From contig CM075194.1 of assembly GCA_037577475.1 (NCBI GenBank), positions 21,872,492-21,936,491 of the forward strand: 64,000 nt of DNA, written 5' to 3'. Source of the DNA: Chaunax sp. Z400. Taxonomy: Eukaryota; Chordata; Actinopteri; Lophiiformes; Chaunacidae. Within the stretch, counting starts at the first letter, position 1. Each line of letters starts with the position of its first letter. Below are positions 39,035-51,245 of the stretch, piece after piece. A program made the translations under genes and the position numbers. The notes below the pieces were generated by a model that saw nothing but the letters and a program-made list of their open reading frames with translations, was not told where the DNA came from and made no database searches.

Positions 39035-41194
39035 ATCAGAGGCAGAGTTGGGCAGGTCATGATGTCATGAAAAAAAAAATGCTGGTTCTGTACCATTTTC
39101 TGGATAAGCCTCAAAATCTAACCATGGCCAGTCCTTCCACAAAACTTCACTGAACTCTGTTAGAAACTTTTTCAGTCATCCTGCTTACAAACATAACGTA
39201 GTGTCCTCCACCTCTTCGTTGGTGGAGGGAATCAAAGCTGCGAGTAGGGTTGCACAGACCCTCACACACACGCTCCCAACGGGGCATGGACCAGCCGAGG
39301 GCTCCTTACCGGACACCTGGAGGCAGACACAGCTCCGAATTAGCATTTCAATCAGGCTATCAGGTGAGACTAAGTAATGTGGAACCAGCATAACAACCCC
39401 TAAACAGAAAAATCCCTGTTTTTGCATGAGGCCTGTGTATTGGTAAGAATCTGGCACAGTACATGGAGTTATAATTTAATATAATGTGTTACTGTAAATA
39501 AGGTGATAATATGTATTTTTTAAAATCCCAGTATGAGGAAAACTGTCATATACAACAAAGCACCATATGCATAAAATCTGAGTAACAAAGTTGACTTTTT
39601 AAAGACATCAGGACACTGTGAACTGCATTTGTATTTATTGTATTTATCACAGACCCTGTAACATCCAATATCATAGCACTACCTTTTGTGTAATCTGAGG
39701 GGAAACAATTAGCATTTGTCTGTCAGCACAAATAACATTTAAAATTGAACAGTGTAGAAATTGTTACAATGATAATGAGAATCGGGGCTGTATCATCATA
39801 CTTAATATTTAGATACTCAAGCGTATCCATATTTTCTGGCACCTCTAATAATGATGGGGCTTGTCAGGAACAAAATGAAAATAATCTGTTTTTTCATTAT
39901 TACTATAAGCTGAATAATTCAAGCTGCTGTTGGGGGGGGGGCAGTGCTGTTTTTTGTCATTTCTTTTGATTTGTATTTAAACTGAAACGTCAAAGTGAGA
40001 ACATCTAAATTTGTTTCTTTTCATTTGCATGTCAGTTTAAGTTGTATATAGATAATTACCCAACTTTGATAAGACACTAATTATGGCAAAGAAGACATAA
40101 TTGATTCAAATTAGCTGACTATTGGCCATGCAGTGTTACTATACCAAAATGTTTTGTTAGCATCCATATCTGATGTCCCGTGTCAGGTCCTAATGTGATT
40201 ATGTACTGATGTGAACGAGGCTGTAATGGGGCATGAAAGAAACTAGAAACCTGTGGTGAAAGTCCAGCAAGTGGAACTGGCACATCAGTTTATTTGCGCT
40301 GCACCGAATGCCAACTAGTTCATCCTTTGATATCTGTAAATTGAGTCATTTCTGCGATATAACAACAAAAAAACTGAGCTGTTAATTAAGATGTGTCCCA
40401 GAGGGACTGCTGGTAGATTTGTCTTCAGTGTTTGTTTGCACTCCCTCCCAGTTTCTAGAACCAGTTAGTAATGGATTATTGTCACATTTTCAACTTTTAC
40501 AGTCACTGTCCACTTTTCACAAACAAGGTAGTTCTTCTGCTTCACATCCTTTCTCAGCCTCCATGTGGATCTGTGCTGATCAGCCCTGGTGACTTGCATG
40601 CTGGTACCAGGATGTTATTTCCAGTTGGTTTCTGAGCCTACACAGTAAAGCCTGTTGAGTCTCTGACCACCACATAACAACTGCAGCATCTGGTGGTTTC
40701 CTCCAGTGTCTGTGTTGGATGCATTTGGTCCCATTGGAGTAGCTTGTTGTTAGTATTATGGCACAGTAGCAACAATGAGGCCTGTTCAGAGCAACAGATG
40801 ACGTAACAACTTTTTATTATTATTTATGTGTAGTTGCCTCGCACAAAAGTACCTGCTTTCAGTTCATGATCCTAGTCTGAGCTGATAGTGCTATTGAGAA
40901 TGAAATGATTTGTTTTTGTGAATATGTTTTTTATCCTTTGTTCTCCATTATCTGCAAATGTGTAATTGAACAAGAACAATAACAAAACAAGGAAAGACAA
41001 GATTGATGTCTGAATGAGTCCCTCTTCTGTTCCAGGGTTCCATTTATGACCCTGATTCCAAAACAAATGCTGGGATGCCATGAATAATATAAACTTAACT
41101 GATAATTTGACATATTCTCAGTTGAAAGCTGTACAAAGACAAAATATTTCATGTTTACTTCATTAACTTAAGTGATTTTATTAAATATATTCAC
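39035..41194. other. Intronic stretch, nothing recognised
   Basis: No supported gene, RNA or classifiable transposon. A G-run lies at about 39931-39940. Confidence 0.4.
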
Positions 41195-41445
41195 AATTTT
41201 ACGGCAACAAGTTTCAATCAAGTTGTGAGAGGGGCGACAAAAGACTGGGATAGTTGTGGAAAACTCAAACACCTGATTGGACCATTCCACAGACTGGTTG
41301 ATTGGTAATAAGTGATAGTGATTGGGTATCAAAGGGACATCCTTAAAAGGCTCGGTCGAGGCCAGCTTTGTGAAGCACATGATTGTATAAATGATATTAT
41401 GCAGGCTCAGGATCACTTTAAAGATTTAAAATTATTGTTGTTAAA
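41195..41445 (+). mobile_element. Relic of a Tc1/mariner-superfamily transposon, internally deleted
   Basis: 'tgtggaaaactcaaacacct', 'gattggaccattccacagac', 'tggttgattggtaataagtg', 'gtgattgggtatcaaaggga', 'catccttaaaaggctcggtc' and 'gcaggctcaggatcacttta' follow, in order, the 5' half of an IS630/Tc1-type fish transposon as I remember it. The jump from 'cggtcgaggccagc' to 'gattgtataaatgatattat' implies an internal deletion. No open transposase remains. Confidence 0.5.
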
Positions 41446-43139
41446 CAGAGTTCATCTGAAAATTACTGTAATTAGGTTTTATTAACATTTTACACAGCTT
41501 GGCACATTCTTGGAATCTCAGTTGTACATTATTGTGCATGTTTCTGCCAATAACCTTGACTATGTATAAAAATATAAAAATGTTCTCCATAGCTTGTTCT
41601 CTACATACAGTACTGTAGTTTCAGACAAAGGTCAATGCAATCGTACTGAAATGTACTGTAGCTACGTTTGGTCAGTCATATTTTCTTTTTCTTTTCTTTT
41701 GTTATCAAAATATTCTGCTACTGCCGTCCCCTGAAGTCTCACTGCCACAAGGAAAGTATTGCCAATTCACTGAACCCTCCAACAGCCTGTCGTTGACATT
41801 TTTTTTTAAAGTTCAAACTCATTCTAAAAAAACACATTATGGAGGAATCGGCCGTGACAAAATGTGTGTTGAATCATTTCTACGAATAGAAACGGACATT
41901 TTAATGATTCGACATTATTTTACGCTGCTCCCGCTGCATTGTGTGTCTGTCTATACATCCTGCTACACAATCTCCCAGTCATGCCACCTGGTGTGCCCTG
42001 TGTGTGGTTTTTGGCTGCAGTCTCTGCATAATGCTTCCATGCTTCTTGTTAAAGAGTCGTTACGGGAGTTCTCCATGCAAAGCAGGCCAGTCAGAAGGGG
42101 GTTGGCAGTGGAAGTGTTGAACTTTCCCCACTGGATTGTGAGCCGTCAGCTTCCTTTACAAGGCTGGGAGGCTGCTGGATGGCAGGGGTCTCAGTCTATA
42201 GCCGCTGTCTTGTCAGACATTCTAGACCATAATACTCATAAACCAACACTGCCATGCCACTCTCATGCAAACACAAACACATTCATTCTAATCTGAGTAA
42301 ATTACTTAAACATGCAGACAAAATGCAGACTGTGTGCGTTTTCACAGCAGCATGTAGAGACACACAGAAAAGAAACATGCAAACATGCAAAAATGACACA
42401 AGTTGTTAATGGAGTTATTACAACAATTTCTCTCTAACGTTCCATAATCAGATAATATCCTATAACCTTAAGGAATTCACTCCGAATGAAAGTTTCGGCC
42501 TTCGTTTGGGGAGTAATCAACAAGCTATCTTATCTACCTTCCCACAGACTCCATGGTTGTTAGTTTCACTGGGTGCATACGTAGCCGAGAGGGATTCTAT
42601 ATTTTTTTCATGAACACTCGGGTGCTTGTTCCGCTCAGAGGATCCACTAATTTATGTATTCATTCCTTTTTGTCTCAACTACAAAGGCAGTACGTGTCCC
42701 AGTTCTTTATATATTTCCCTCAGCTGTTGGATCTACTTGCCAGCCAAGACTGAGCAAACTGATCCCGCCCATATCCTCAACATGCCTCTGAAGTTTTATT
42801 TTCCTATTTTGTTTAGTTTGTCAGTGGCCAGTCAGTATGTGAGCCTTTTATTAAATTCCTTCACATTTAGCCCACTATTCATTACTGGTCGACAACAGAA
42901 CTGAATATACAAATGATCTTATTGGATGCCTGATTGGGACAAATCTAGCCTAAAATGCAATGCAGTAATGTCACAGAGAAAACTTCAAAACAAGGATGTT
43001 GGAAGTCTGGAACATAACCAATACCTACTCCCTTGTCATTGCAACTCAACCAATCAGGAAATAGTTTGGCTAAGCCTCAGCAAAAGGTTGTCATGAATGT
43101 TCATCAGAGACAACTATCAACATCTATTCACTTAAAATA
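41446..43139. other. Intronic stretch, nothing recognised
   Basis: A 167-codon open frame at 41793-42296 has no family features and is treated as chance. Confidence 0.4.
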
Positions 43140-43403
43140 GAAGAGGATGCGGAGAAGAGCTGCCGGCAGCGTGCAAACGAGAATGATTGACACTCTGTCA
43201 GACACTCCTCCTGGCTCTGATTGGTGGTTTAGATTCAGGCGCTGTGGATTCTTGCAAATGATATTAGGAGCAGTAGGTGGGGCTATAGGAGTATAATTTT
43301 TTCACAGTTTTTTATTCTGTCTCATGTACTGCTGTGAGGACATAGTGACAGTTTTATAAAATAGGACAAAAAGTTATGTTTATACAAGTTACCTAGTGTA
43401 GCC
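43140..43403 (+). repeat. Dispersed repeat ('gattgacactctgtcagaca' family)
   Basis: 'agagctgccggcagcgtgca', 'ggctctgattggtggttta', 'ggcgctgtggattcttgcaa' and 'gtgacagttttataaaatag' are phrases of a common teleost element, probably a non-autonomous DNA transposon. Ends not defined. Confidence 0.45.
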
Positions 43404-43424
43404 TTCATATAATGTGAGGAATCT

Positions 43425-43563
43425 CTTGTGTGTCTGTAATTCGCCTAACTTGAAAACCGTTCATCTGATCTACTTCAAACTTGTCATGTGAGCTGCTGGG
43501 GGCCCAGGGAAGTCATTTCTCCACTTGAGTGTAATTCGGTTAAGCGACACGCTCAATATTAAT
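43425..43563 (+). repeat. Dispersed repeat ('aacttgaaaaccgttcatct' family)
   Basis: 'cgcctaacttgaaaaccgtt', 'tgatctacttcaaacttgtc' and 'gcgacacgctcaatattaat' belong to a widespread fish repeat. It lies directly after the preceding repeat. Confidence 0.45.
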
Positions 43564-43635
43564 ACATTCAGAATAAACAGGCGAACAGCAGCTTCAGGGC
43601 TCTGCTGAAACGGAGCAGTATCATCAGAAATGGTC

Positions 43636-43647
43636 GGGGGGGGGGGG
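43636..43647 (+). repeat. G12 homopolymer
   Basis: Twelve consecutive G. A shorter G run (10) is at 62484-62493. Confidence 0.95.
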
Positions 43648-44699
43648 CAGTGTAGCTACAATTCAAGCAAGGCACAACACATGTATGAAAACAACAAAGA
43701 AGAGAAAAAAGGTGAAGCAGAATGAAAAAAACCAACTCTCTGTCCTCATGCAGCGATGAATAGACCATGATCTTTGTGTTTGCTGCTTTGTATTTACCAG
43801 GCACATTATCACAACCTCCTCTACTGTCAGCATGTTTGTTGTTGATGAAACTTCACTGCCACAGCATTTGATCCAGACGTATCTGTTTTTGTACATAAAT
43901 GGAGTATAAATGAGTCGTTACGTTTGCTGCTGGATGTGGGATATGACGTTAAGTTAAGTTGAGTGTGTTGAGGCACATTTAGAACAGGCATTGCACTAGT
44001 ACAGCAAAAAGTAATGAGTCTGCTAAAAATACTTACTGAATACTAAAATACTTTTTTTTCACTGACATATATGTAACAGAATCAGAATTCATCTATAAAT
44101 GAATTAGAATTTCTTCCAAACCGATGTGTCCTTTATGTACATTTACGTGCATTTTAGTGCAACTTGCTGGTTTTGTGGTGCAACTGCACAGACAGGTTTC
44201 CTTATGCCAAACGTGCCTCAGCAAAGGAAAATACTCCTGAGCTGCATTCGGTGTTTTGATGTTGAATGGTTTATCTTTGTTCCTGCAGCTATTAATAACA
44301 TTTTGATTGTAATAATGACAACAATGTGACGTGGAAGTTACAGAAACTTGTGTACAAAAATATTTATTTTATCCCTGTGTAGCACTTTTTTCATGTTGAG
44401 CCGATGCTAGCTGGCCAACCATGTGCTTGCTAGCTTTCTATTGGCTGTAGATTCTTCCACTTTTGTACAGATTTGTTACACACTGAGATGTGTGCTGTTG
44501 ATTTCTACACCAGCCCCAGACTAAAACAGACAACCAGAGTGAGAGCACGTCCTGTGGGGCCGAGACATTCTTCTGCAGCATAGACACAAGGGAACACATC
44601 CACCATAAGTGCACAGATAAACACCAACTGTTACACAGTCTAGTATTTTGACTGGGAAATTCACTAAATCTCAAAATCCTGGCTCCACATCCAGATTTA

Positions 44700-44818
44700 G
44701 ATCTACCTCAAAATCTAATCAACCTTTGCCCCAGCCCCTAACAAAATTTCATCCAAATTCATCATTAAGGAAACAAACAAACATGGGTGATCACATAAAC
44801 TTGTGATATGTGGAGGCC
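44700..44818 (-). repeat. 'ggttatgttttcacccatg' repeat family, copy 3 (reverse)
   Basis: 'aaaatttcatccaaattcat', 'aaacaaacaaacatgggtga' and 'tcacataaacttgtgatatg' are the reverse complement of the family at 22861-23060. Confidence 0.45.
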
Positions 44819-46099
44819 TCCAATCACGAGGTGCGAATCATGAGTGTGCAATGTTCAATTGCTTCATGATGGACAGCACAGCTTTTGTGTTTTCTAACAT
44901 GAGACTCGTAACATTTAGATTAATTCAGCATTCCTAATAAAGTGGATGCAGTGCTGAAAATTTGGCTAAATTTAGCTGATAGCATAGAAACTAGCTGATT
45001 GGGTAATTGGTTCAAACTTTGAGCCCGGAAAAGAAAATATGAATGGATAAAATAAACTTTTTGTAAGTTGTAATCCACATGACTGCTCAGCAGACAACAG
45101 CATAAATGGCTGAGTGAAAGGTCTGTGCTGCAGCCCTTTTCACTGCTACTTGACTCTGAGTTATGGGGGACCCTCTACTGTGGTCTTTATACACATACGC
45201 ATGGTGTCACCAGCCATTTCTTTTCAAGTGGAGCTTCAATGGCTTCCCAAAGTCTGCCAATTGTGTCTGCATGCTGGACTAAGCCGCTGCTGGGAAATCA
45301 GCAGAGGTCTCTGCAGTCTTGGATGAGTGCTTTGCCTTTTGGCAGAATTTACAACATTATAATTCCACAAACTTTGCAGATGGAATTGTACTTTATTAAG
45401 AATTTGGTTCTGCGTGAACACAATATGAAGATTGAAAAATGAAAGCAGGTATTCCCGGATAACTGCGTTCTCCAGTGTCTAATAAAAGTGTTGAATCTTT
45501 TGAACACCATCTTTCTGCAAAGATATTTCTCAAGGTAGCAAAATATATCTCTGTAAACTGTCTGTGGATTTGATAAAAATATTGGGAGCTACAAGCAAAA
45601 GCAGAGCGGCATCATAGGAAAAGTAGATATATGCATGGCCTCTAATGCAAAATAATGAGGAAAAGAAATAATTAAAGTGGCACAATAAACCACTTATAAT
45701 CATTCTCTCAGAGCATCTGTTCCAGCAGCTCAACTGTCGGTGTGTTAACGCCAATCATCTGACAATGTTGGAAAATTCTAACTTGTGTTTACTTCCTTTG
45801 CACCTGTTGCAAATGAACACAGTTCACCGGTGGCTGATAGCACAGCAGATGGACCATTGTGAGGGCTTGAAGCTATTTTTTCCCCTAGCAGTACATCTCC
45901 TCCTAAATTAAAAAAAATAAAATAAAATAAAAACAGAGCACAGTGTTGAAACAGTTTATTAACATACTGGTTACATCATACATATTCATACTGCATGTCA
46001 CTGTGCTCTTCAAGTTATAAAATTATTCTCATTTTAGAATCTGTCCTCAGTCAGCAAACAGGCCTACAGTACACATAGAGAGTAGTTTACTTTGTTTAG
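44819..46099. other. Intronic stretch, nothing recognised
   Basis: An A-rich simple repeat (AAAAT)n at about 45907-45933. No supported gene. Confidence 0.4.
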
Positions 46100-46102
46100 T
46101 TA

Positions 46103-46573
46103 AGCCCCTTTTCCACTGCATAATACCAGCGAGACTCGACTCACCTTTTTTGCGTTTCCATTAGTTAAAAAGTACCTGGTACTACTTTATTAGTACCTAC
46201 TCTGTTGCGGTTCCAAGCAAGCCGAGCAGATACTTAAAGGTCACATGAAACATTACAGACGACTGATTGGTCGATGCCCGGCACACACGGAGTATCCTGC
46301 ACAGCACAAATCAATGGCCGCCACATTCAAACAGCGAAACTACTTTAGCAGCCATAGCTTTTTTTTTTTTATTGTGGCCGCTTATATTGAGGAGTTGCAG
46401 ACGTTCCTGTGTTAAACAGATCACGAGAGGTGTGTGTAATGTTGAAGACTACGCCACGGCAGTTTCGCACGGCCCCAATCTGTTTCCATCGGCGATGGAA
46501 CACGACCGGCAGAAAACCAAGCCGAGTCGAATCGAGCGGAGTAAAGCTGGTACTACGCAGTGGAAAAGGGGCT
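46103..46573. mobile_element. Complete Harbinger-like MITE with TTA target duplication
   Basis: The left end AGCCCCTTTTCCACTGC and right end GCAGTGGAAAAGGGGCT are perfect inverted repeats over 17 bp. TTA flanks both sides (46100-46102 and 46574-46576), the duplication typical of PIF/Harbinger elements. The 471-bp interior has no transposase. A truncated sister copy is at 13984-14373. Confidence 0.8.
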
Positions 46574-46748
46574 TTAGATGCTTGACTCGTAGCAAAGGGG
46601 GTGTGTATTTATGTAAAAAAATAAAGTTAAACATTCCTGCTTAAATATACATACACCCATCAGGTTTGTGGGCAGCTGATGTGTGTTTTATTAAAATGCT
46701 TTAAAAAAAAAAATCAAAATCAAAAATGAATAGGCTTCATTTTCAGGG

Positions 46749-46829
46749 ATGTCTTTACGGCAGACGTAGCCTTTCCTGCTCAGCTTCCAGTCCGTAGTCA
46801 GGAAGCACAGAGGGGATGTTTGTTATGTC
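46749..46829 (-). repeat. Unidentified 76-bp repeat, copy B (inverted)
   Basis: The reverse complement matches 13441-13516 over at least 70 bases with only scattered substitutions. It lies 33 kb away in inverted orientation, about 180 bp beyond a Harbinger-like MITE. Confidence 0.6.
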
Positions 46830-47846
46830 TGGAGCCCAAGCTGATTCTGCCCTCACGCCTGACCACGTTCACCTCCCAGCTGTTGGGGAAACAACAGACG
46901 AGATTTCTCTTGGTCTGGAGATGCAGCCGTATTTATTATCTGACACACTGGTCTACACAATTCCTGCCAGACAGACAATTTACTGCTAACCTTTTCCTCT
47001 GCTCTGTTCGCATTCAGTTACTTTCCTGCAGCTCACTCTCTGTAACTCACTCAACCGCATACAGATGACAGACTGTCCTGTTCAGGAGCTACCAGTACGC
47101 TGCTCAAACGCTAACTTCCAGACAAACAAATCCATTTTTCAGCATTGTTCTTCTTCCGCTCACTTGTCATCCACCTCATCACGGAAAACTCTGTTGTGGA
47201 ATGTGGGAACAGTTTTTTTTTTTTTTTTTGAATGATCAGAGAACCCAGGTGCACATGAATGTTTTTTCATGATCCACACATCTACTTTGAGGTGTTAAAT
47301 ACCCACAGTGTCGAGCACTGACCATGGTGTCACTCGCTCAGGGAAGAGACCCTTAGGCAGCATTTTTATCAGCTCCATCTCTAAACAAAGCCACTTAATT
47401 AGTCATCATGCTGGGCCCAGACACTTTAGCCCTCAAGGCTGAAGTCAAACCTTCTTTAAATCACTGCTCTCTGTTGCCTCACTTGTTTTGTTTGGTATTG
47501 GTGACATTACACAGTGTTAATAGCCTGCTGTCTCAAATCCCCATCTGTGTCCATCTTACCGTCTGTCTCTCTGGTCTGCATTATGTGAATAGTAACATAA
47601 GCCACCGCAGACTGCATGGAGGCAACTACTATATCAAATCTGCAATATGCATTTGTACAATTGTGTGTTGTGTTGAAAAACAGCTGCAAGTTGTTGCTGA
47701 GGTTTTAAGTGAGAACTCATATCCTAGGTAAAACCTTTTAGATTGAGGTCTCTGAGCTATCCTCAGATAAACATTAACACATTTAACTCATTTATGCAAA
47801 ACACAAGTCTACTACTCTCAATGTGCATAGAATCGCTGCACTGCTA

Positions 47847-48630
47847 CACCGATCAGCCGTGACATTATAGCCACTGACAGGTGAAGTAAATAACATTGAT
47901 TATCTTGTTACAATGGCACCCGTCAGCGGGTGCGATATATTCGGCAGCAAATGAACATTTTGTCCTCGAAGGTTAATGTGGTGGCAGCAGGGAAAATGGG
48001 CAAGCATAAGGATCTGAGTGATTTTGACAAGGGCCTCATAGTGATGGCTGCACGACTGGGTCAGAGCATCTCCAAAACTGCAGGTCTTGTTGGGTGTTCC
48101 CTGTCTGCAGTGGGTAGTACCTACCAAAAGTGGTCTAAGGAAGGACAACCGGTGAAGAACATGGGCACCCAAGGCTCATTGATGCCTATGGGGAGCGAAG
48201 GCTGGCCTGTGTTGTTTGATCCCACAGAAGAGCTACTGTAGCACAAATTCCTGAGAAGGTATATGCTGGTGCTGATAGAAAGGTGTCAGAACAGACAGTG
48301 CATCACAGCTTGCCTACAACGGGCACATGAGCATCAGAACTGGACCACGCAACAATGGAATGGTTTGAGGAACACAACTACAAGTTCAAGGTGTTGACTT
48401 GGCCTCCAAATTCCCCAGATCTCAAACCAAATCCAGCATCTGTGGGATGTGCAGGACAAACAAATCCGATCCATGGATCCACCTCGCAACTTACAGGACT
48501 TACAGGATCTGCTGCTAACATCGTGGTACCAGATACCACAGCACACCTCCAGAGGTCTTGTGGAGTCCACGCCTCCAAGGGGACCCGCACAATATTAGGC
48601 AGGTGGTTTTAATGTTATGGCCGACTGATG
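47847..48630 (+). mobile_element. Internally deleted Tc1-like transposon flanked by TA
   Basis: The left end CACCGATCAGCCGTGACATT and the reverse complement of the right end CATCAGTCGGCCATAACATT are inverted repeats. TA at 47845-47846 and 48631-48632 is the Tc1 target duplication. At 784 bp it is about half the length of an autonomous Tc1-like element. The interior carries a dead transposase remnant. Confidence 0.85.
47996..48600 (+). pseudogene. Tc1-like transposase remnant, DDE core deleted
   Basis: The ATG at 47996 opens M-G-K-H-K-D-L-S-D-F-D-K-G and R-L-G-Q-S-I-S-K-T-A, then Y-Q-K-W-S-K-E-G: the N-terminal helix-turn-helix DNA-binding region of fish Tc1-like transposases. The frame degenerates after about 50 residues and ends in a stop at 48239. 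A deletion joins 'cagaactggaccacgcaaca' to the segment reading W-F-E-E-H-N-Y-K-F-K-V-L-T-W-P-P-N-S-P-D-L at 48361-48423, so the two catalytic aspartates are gone. Beyond this, about five bases appear missing at 48435-48437, where the catalytic glutamate (N-P-I-E motif) should be. The intact enzyme cuts and pastes its element at TA sites; this copy cannot. Confidence 0.8.
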
Positions 48631-48632
48631 TA

Positions 48633-49924
48633 CAGTTGCAGTAACTCACATTTTACTCACATTAAAGAAAACTATCTTTTCTCTGTGTAAATTATCTGTG
48701 TTCTTTGTGAGTTTTATTCTTCCGTAGCAGTTGGTTTCATCCTCTGTTGTTTGCAGCAGGTGCCACTTTCTCCAGAGCCTGCTTCCTTATTTTGTTGTCA
48801 AAGGCATTTAAACAATATTAAATAGATTTCCCTGTAACTATGGATGTGAATTGTTCCACTATAATAACACACATTTATAGACAAAGCTCCACAGCATAAC
48901 AGCATAAATCCATTAATAATTCAATGTCTAGACAAGCAGACATGTCAAAATCTTATGTTAATAAATGTTCTGTGTTACAATACATCCTAAAGGTCACACA
49001 CCCAGTCCAGCTTCATACTGTTGGACATAAGTAACTGTCCTCCTGATAAATCCTGTGCTACATCAGAGTCAGAAAAATATTGATTTCAGAAGCTAGAAGT
49101 TAAGTTCTGCTTCCTCTGTTCAGTTCCCCGTCTTCTTAAGTTTATATCAAGAGCTTTTGGTTTTGCTGCTGAAATATCCCATAATATTTGCTATAGTACT
49201 TCTGCATAGAAACAAGGAAAGCGGACACACCTATGTACAGTAGGCACGTCATCTAAAAAAATGTTCTTTAAAAAACAGGAAATATACAGAACATTTGTAT
49301 GAGGGCCAGATTTTTGTTATGAATGGTGGAATTGCTTTCGGCTGACTCGAAGCAGCAAACAAAGGTGTGCAAACAGTGTGCCTGACCACGCCTCCTTTTT
49401 AGACCAAAACGTCCAATAGGCGCTTAGATTGCTGCTGATGCATTTTAAAATTACATTAGTGTTAGTCAGAAGCTAGGAGTGACACTTGAACTGTGCAGTG
49501 TGTCACTTTGTGGCCGGTCTAAGATTGAGGCCTAATTAGTATCTTCACTAAAAAAATGACTATGATATCGCATTACTTACATTCTTTGTCAAGGGGAGTG
49601 AATAAATGGGTTTTTGTGCCCACTGGTTGAAAGCTGACTGAGACATCATCAATAGAATAATTTATACACCTACTGTGAAACAAATTTTGTTGGTGCGGGG
49701 TGTGGGAAGTATCCATTGTTATGATTGATTTGATTTGATGATGAGAGGAAATATTGAGTATTTCTGACATCTCTCAGAGATTCATCCTTTGTTGTGGAAT
49801 GTTTCTAAAACAATGCAATGCAACAGACGGAGATTACTTACTATTTAATATCCAAATATGTTATACATGTTATACATAATATCCATATTGAATATATTAC
49901 ATCTGCTTTTCAAGCTAGTTTCTC
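48633..49924. other. Intronic stretch, nothing firmly recognised
   Basis: 49370-49450 ('tgaccacgcctccttttta', 'cgtccaataggcgc') may be a fragment of another dispersed repeat. No supported gene. Confidence 0.35.
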
Positions 49925-50530
49925 AATGCACTGTAAAACATTTCACTATGCATTTACAGTAAATAACCAGCAGCAGCTTCACCTGCAAAATACTGTATTT
50001 TTTTAACAGTTTTTACTGTTTTAGAATTATTACAACATACTGTTTTAATTAGAAATTATGTAAAGTTCATTACTGTATTACATTATTGGTCAGAGTTCTG
50101 TCAGTAAATAATTGTACATTTACAGTATTAAACCATTTAAATCTACAATCCTCTATTTAATGATAATTAAAACTTCTTTTTTTTTTACTGTATTACTACT
50201 ATCTCTACTCTGACTGACCACTCACTGCACTTTACACAAGCCAGCATTCATCCATCCAGGTTACCATGCAAGTTTCATTTTCAGGTTTTAGTTCCGACAT
50301 TTTTATTCCACCTTCCCATGATGCTCTGTTGTTTACAGTTCAGTTTACAGTACATTCCTGTAAATAATTATCTTCTGGCATTCATGCTGTAATCGCGTAT
50401 TATGTCTCCCATATTTCACTGCAGTTTACAGCATGTCACTGTATGAAATTAACACAGCATAATACTGTTCAGATTTCACTCTGAATTTACAGCCAGGTTT
50501 TATATACTGTCTTCTGCTATCAGTGCATTC
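49925..50530. repeat. TACAGT/ACTGTA-rich dispersed repeat, with a SINE fragment inside
   Basis: Dense 'tttacagta', 'tactgta' and 'ttttactgtt' motifs on both strands between 49930 and 50200 and again 50330-50520, typical of a fish repeat built from these words. 50213-50275 ('gaccactcactgcactttac', 'gccagcattcatccatccag') is a minus-strand piece of the SINE family at 31974-32222. Confidence 0.45.
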
Positions 50531-51194
50531 TCCTTTTATGAGGAATTTAAAGCTCAGCAACAGAAATCACTGAGCAGTTGCTGAAGATTACACTACCATT
50601 GCAGTGAGGATTGCAGCAATAGATATATACTGCAGTACATTTCATAACAAAAGCTCAAAGACAAACTGTCTCATTGTCAGCATTTTATTTTCAGTGCCTT
50701 TGAGGAGTTGTTCTATTTATCTTCTTCCAGGAGCATCGCTGCTGCAATTATATCTACGTACATATGGTTGCTTGACAATTTTGTATTTAAGTACAACAAA
50801 AAAAAAATGACGAGGCAGCAAAAGTTCATGAAAGTGACTAGAGGAATCCTGAGAGGAAAGAAGTGGCGGTTTAAGGCTCATTATAAGCGGGATAATTAGC
50901 AGAAGAGAGTGGCCTTTCTGTGTAGTCTAGTGTCATTTAGCCCGATCGGACTTCTTAGATTCTAATTATGGAATCAAGGAGTAGAACGTACTGCATACAT
51001 ATTCAGACATCTCATTAAACAATACAGGCTGGAATACAGTAAATAAATAAACATCATAGTGGAGTGCAAACATAATAAAACACCAATCTGAAACAGCAAA
51101 TGTTTTCATTTCTCACTCCCCTATCAGGCCACAAAGGGATCCTTCTTCTGGGGCCACTCTCGTTTAGATGCTAACTTATCTCTGGGTTTAATGC

Positions 51195-51245
51195 CCAGCT
51201 GCTCCTGTCCAAACATTGAAGTGTCCTTGAGCAAGGCAACCTAAG
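51195..51245 (+). mobile_element. Short SINE fragment
   Basis: 'gcccagctgctcctgtccaa' and 'gaagtgtccttgagcaaggc' match the body of the 31974-32222 SINE family. Confidence 0.4.

Noticed and set aside
41793..42296. 167-codon + strand ORF
   Set aside because: No motif or domain seen, and no splice or promoter context.
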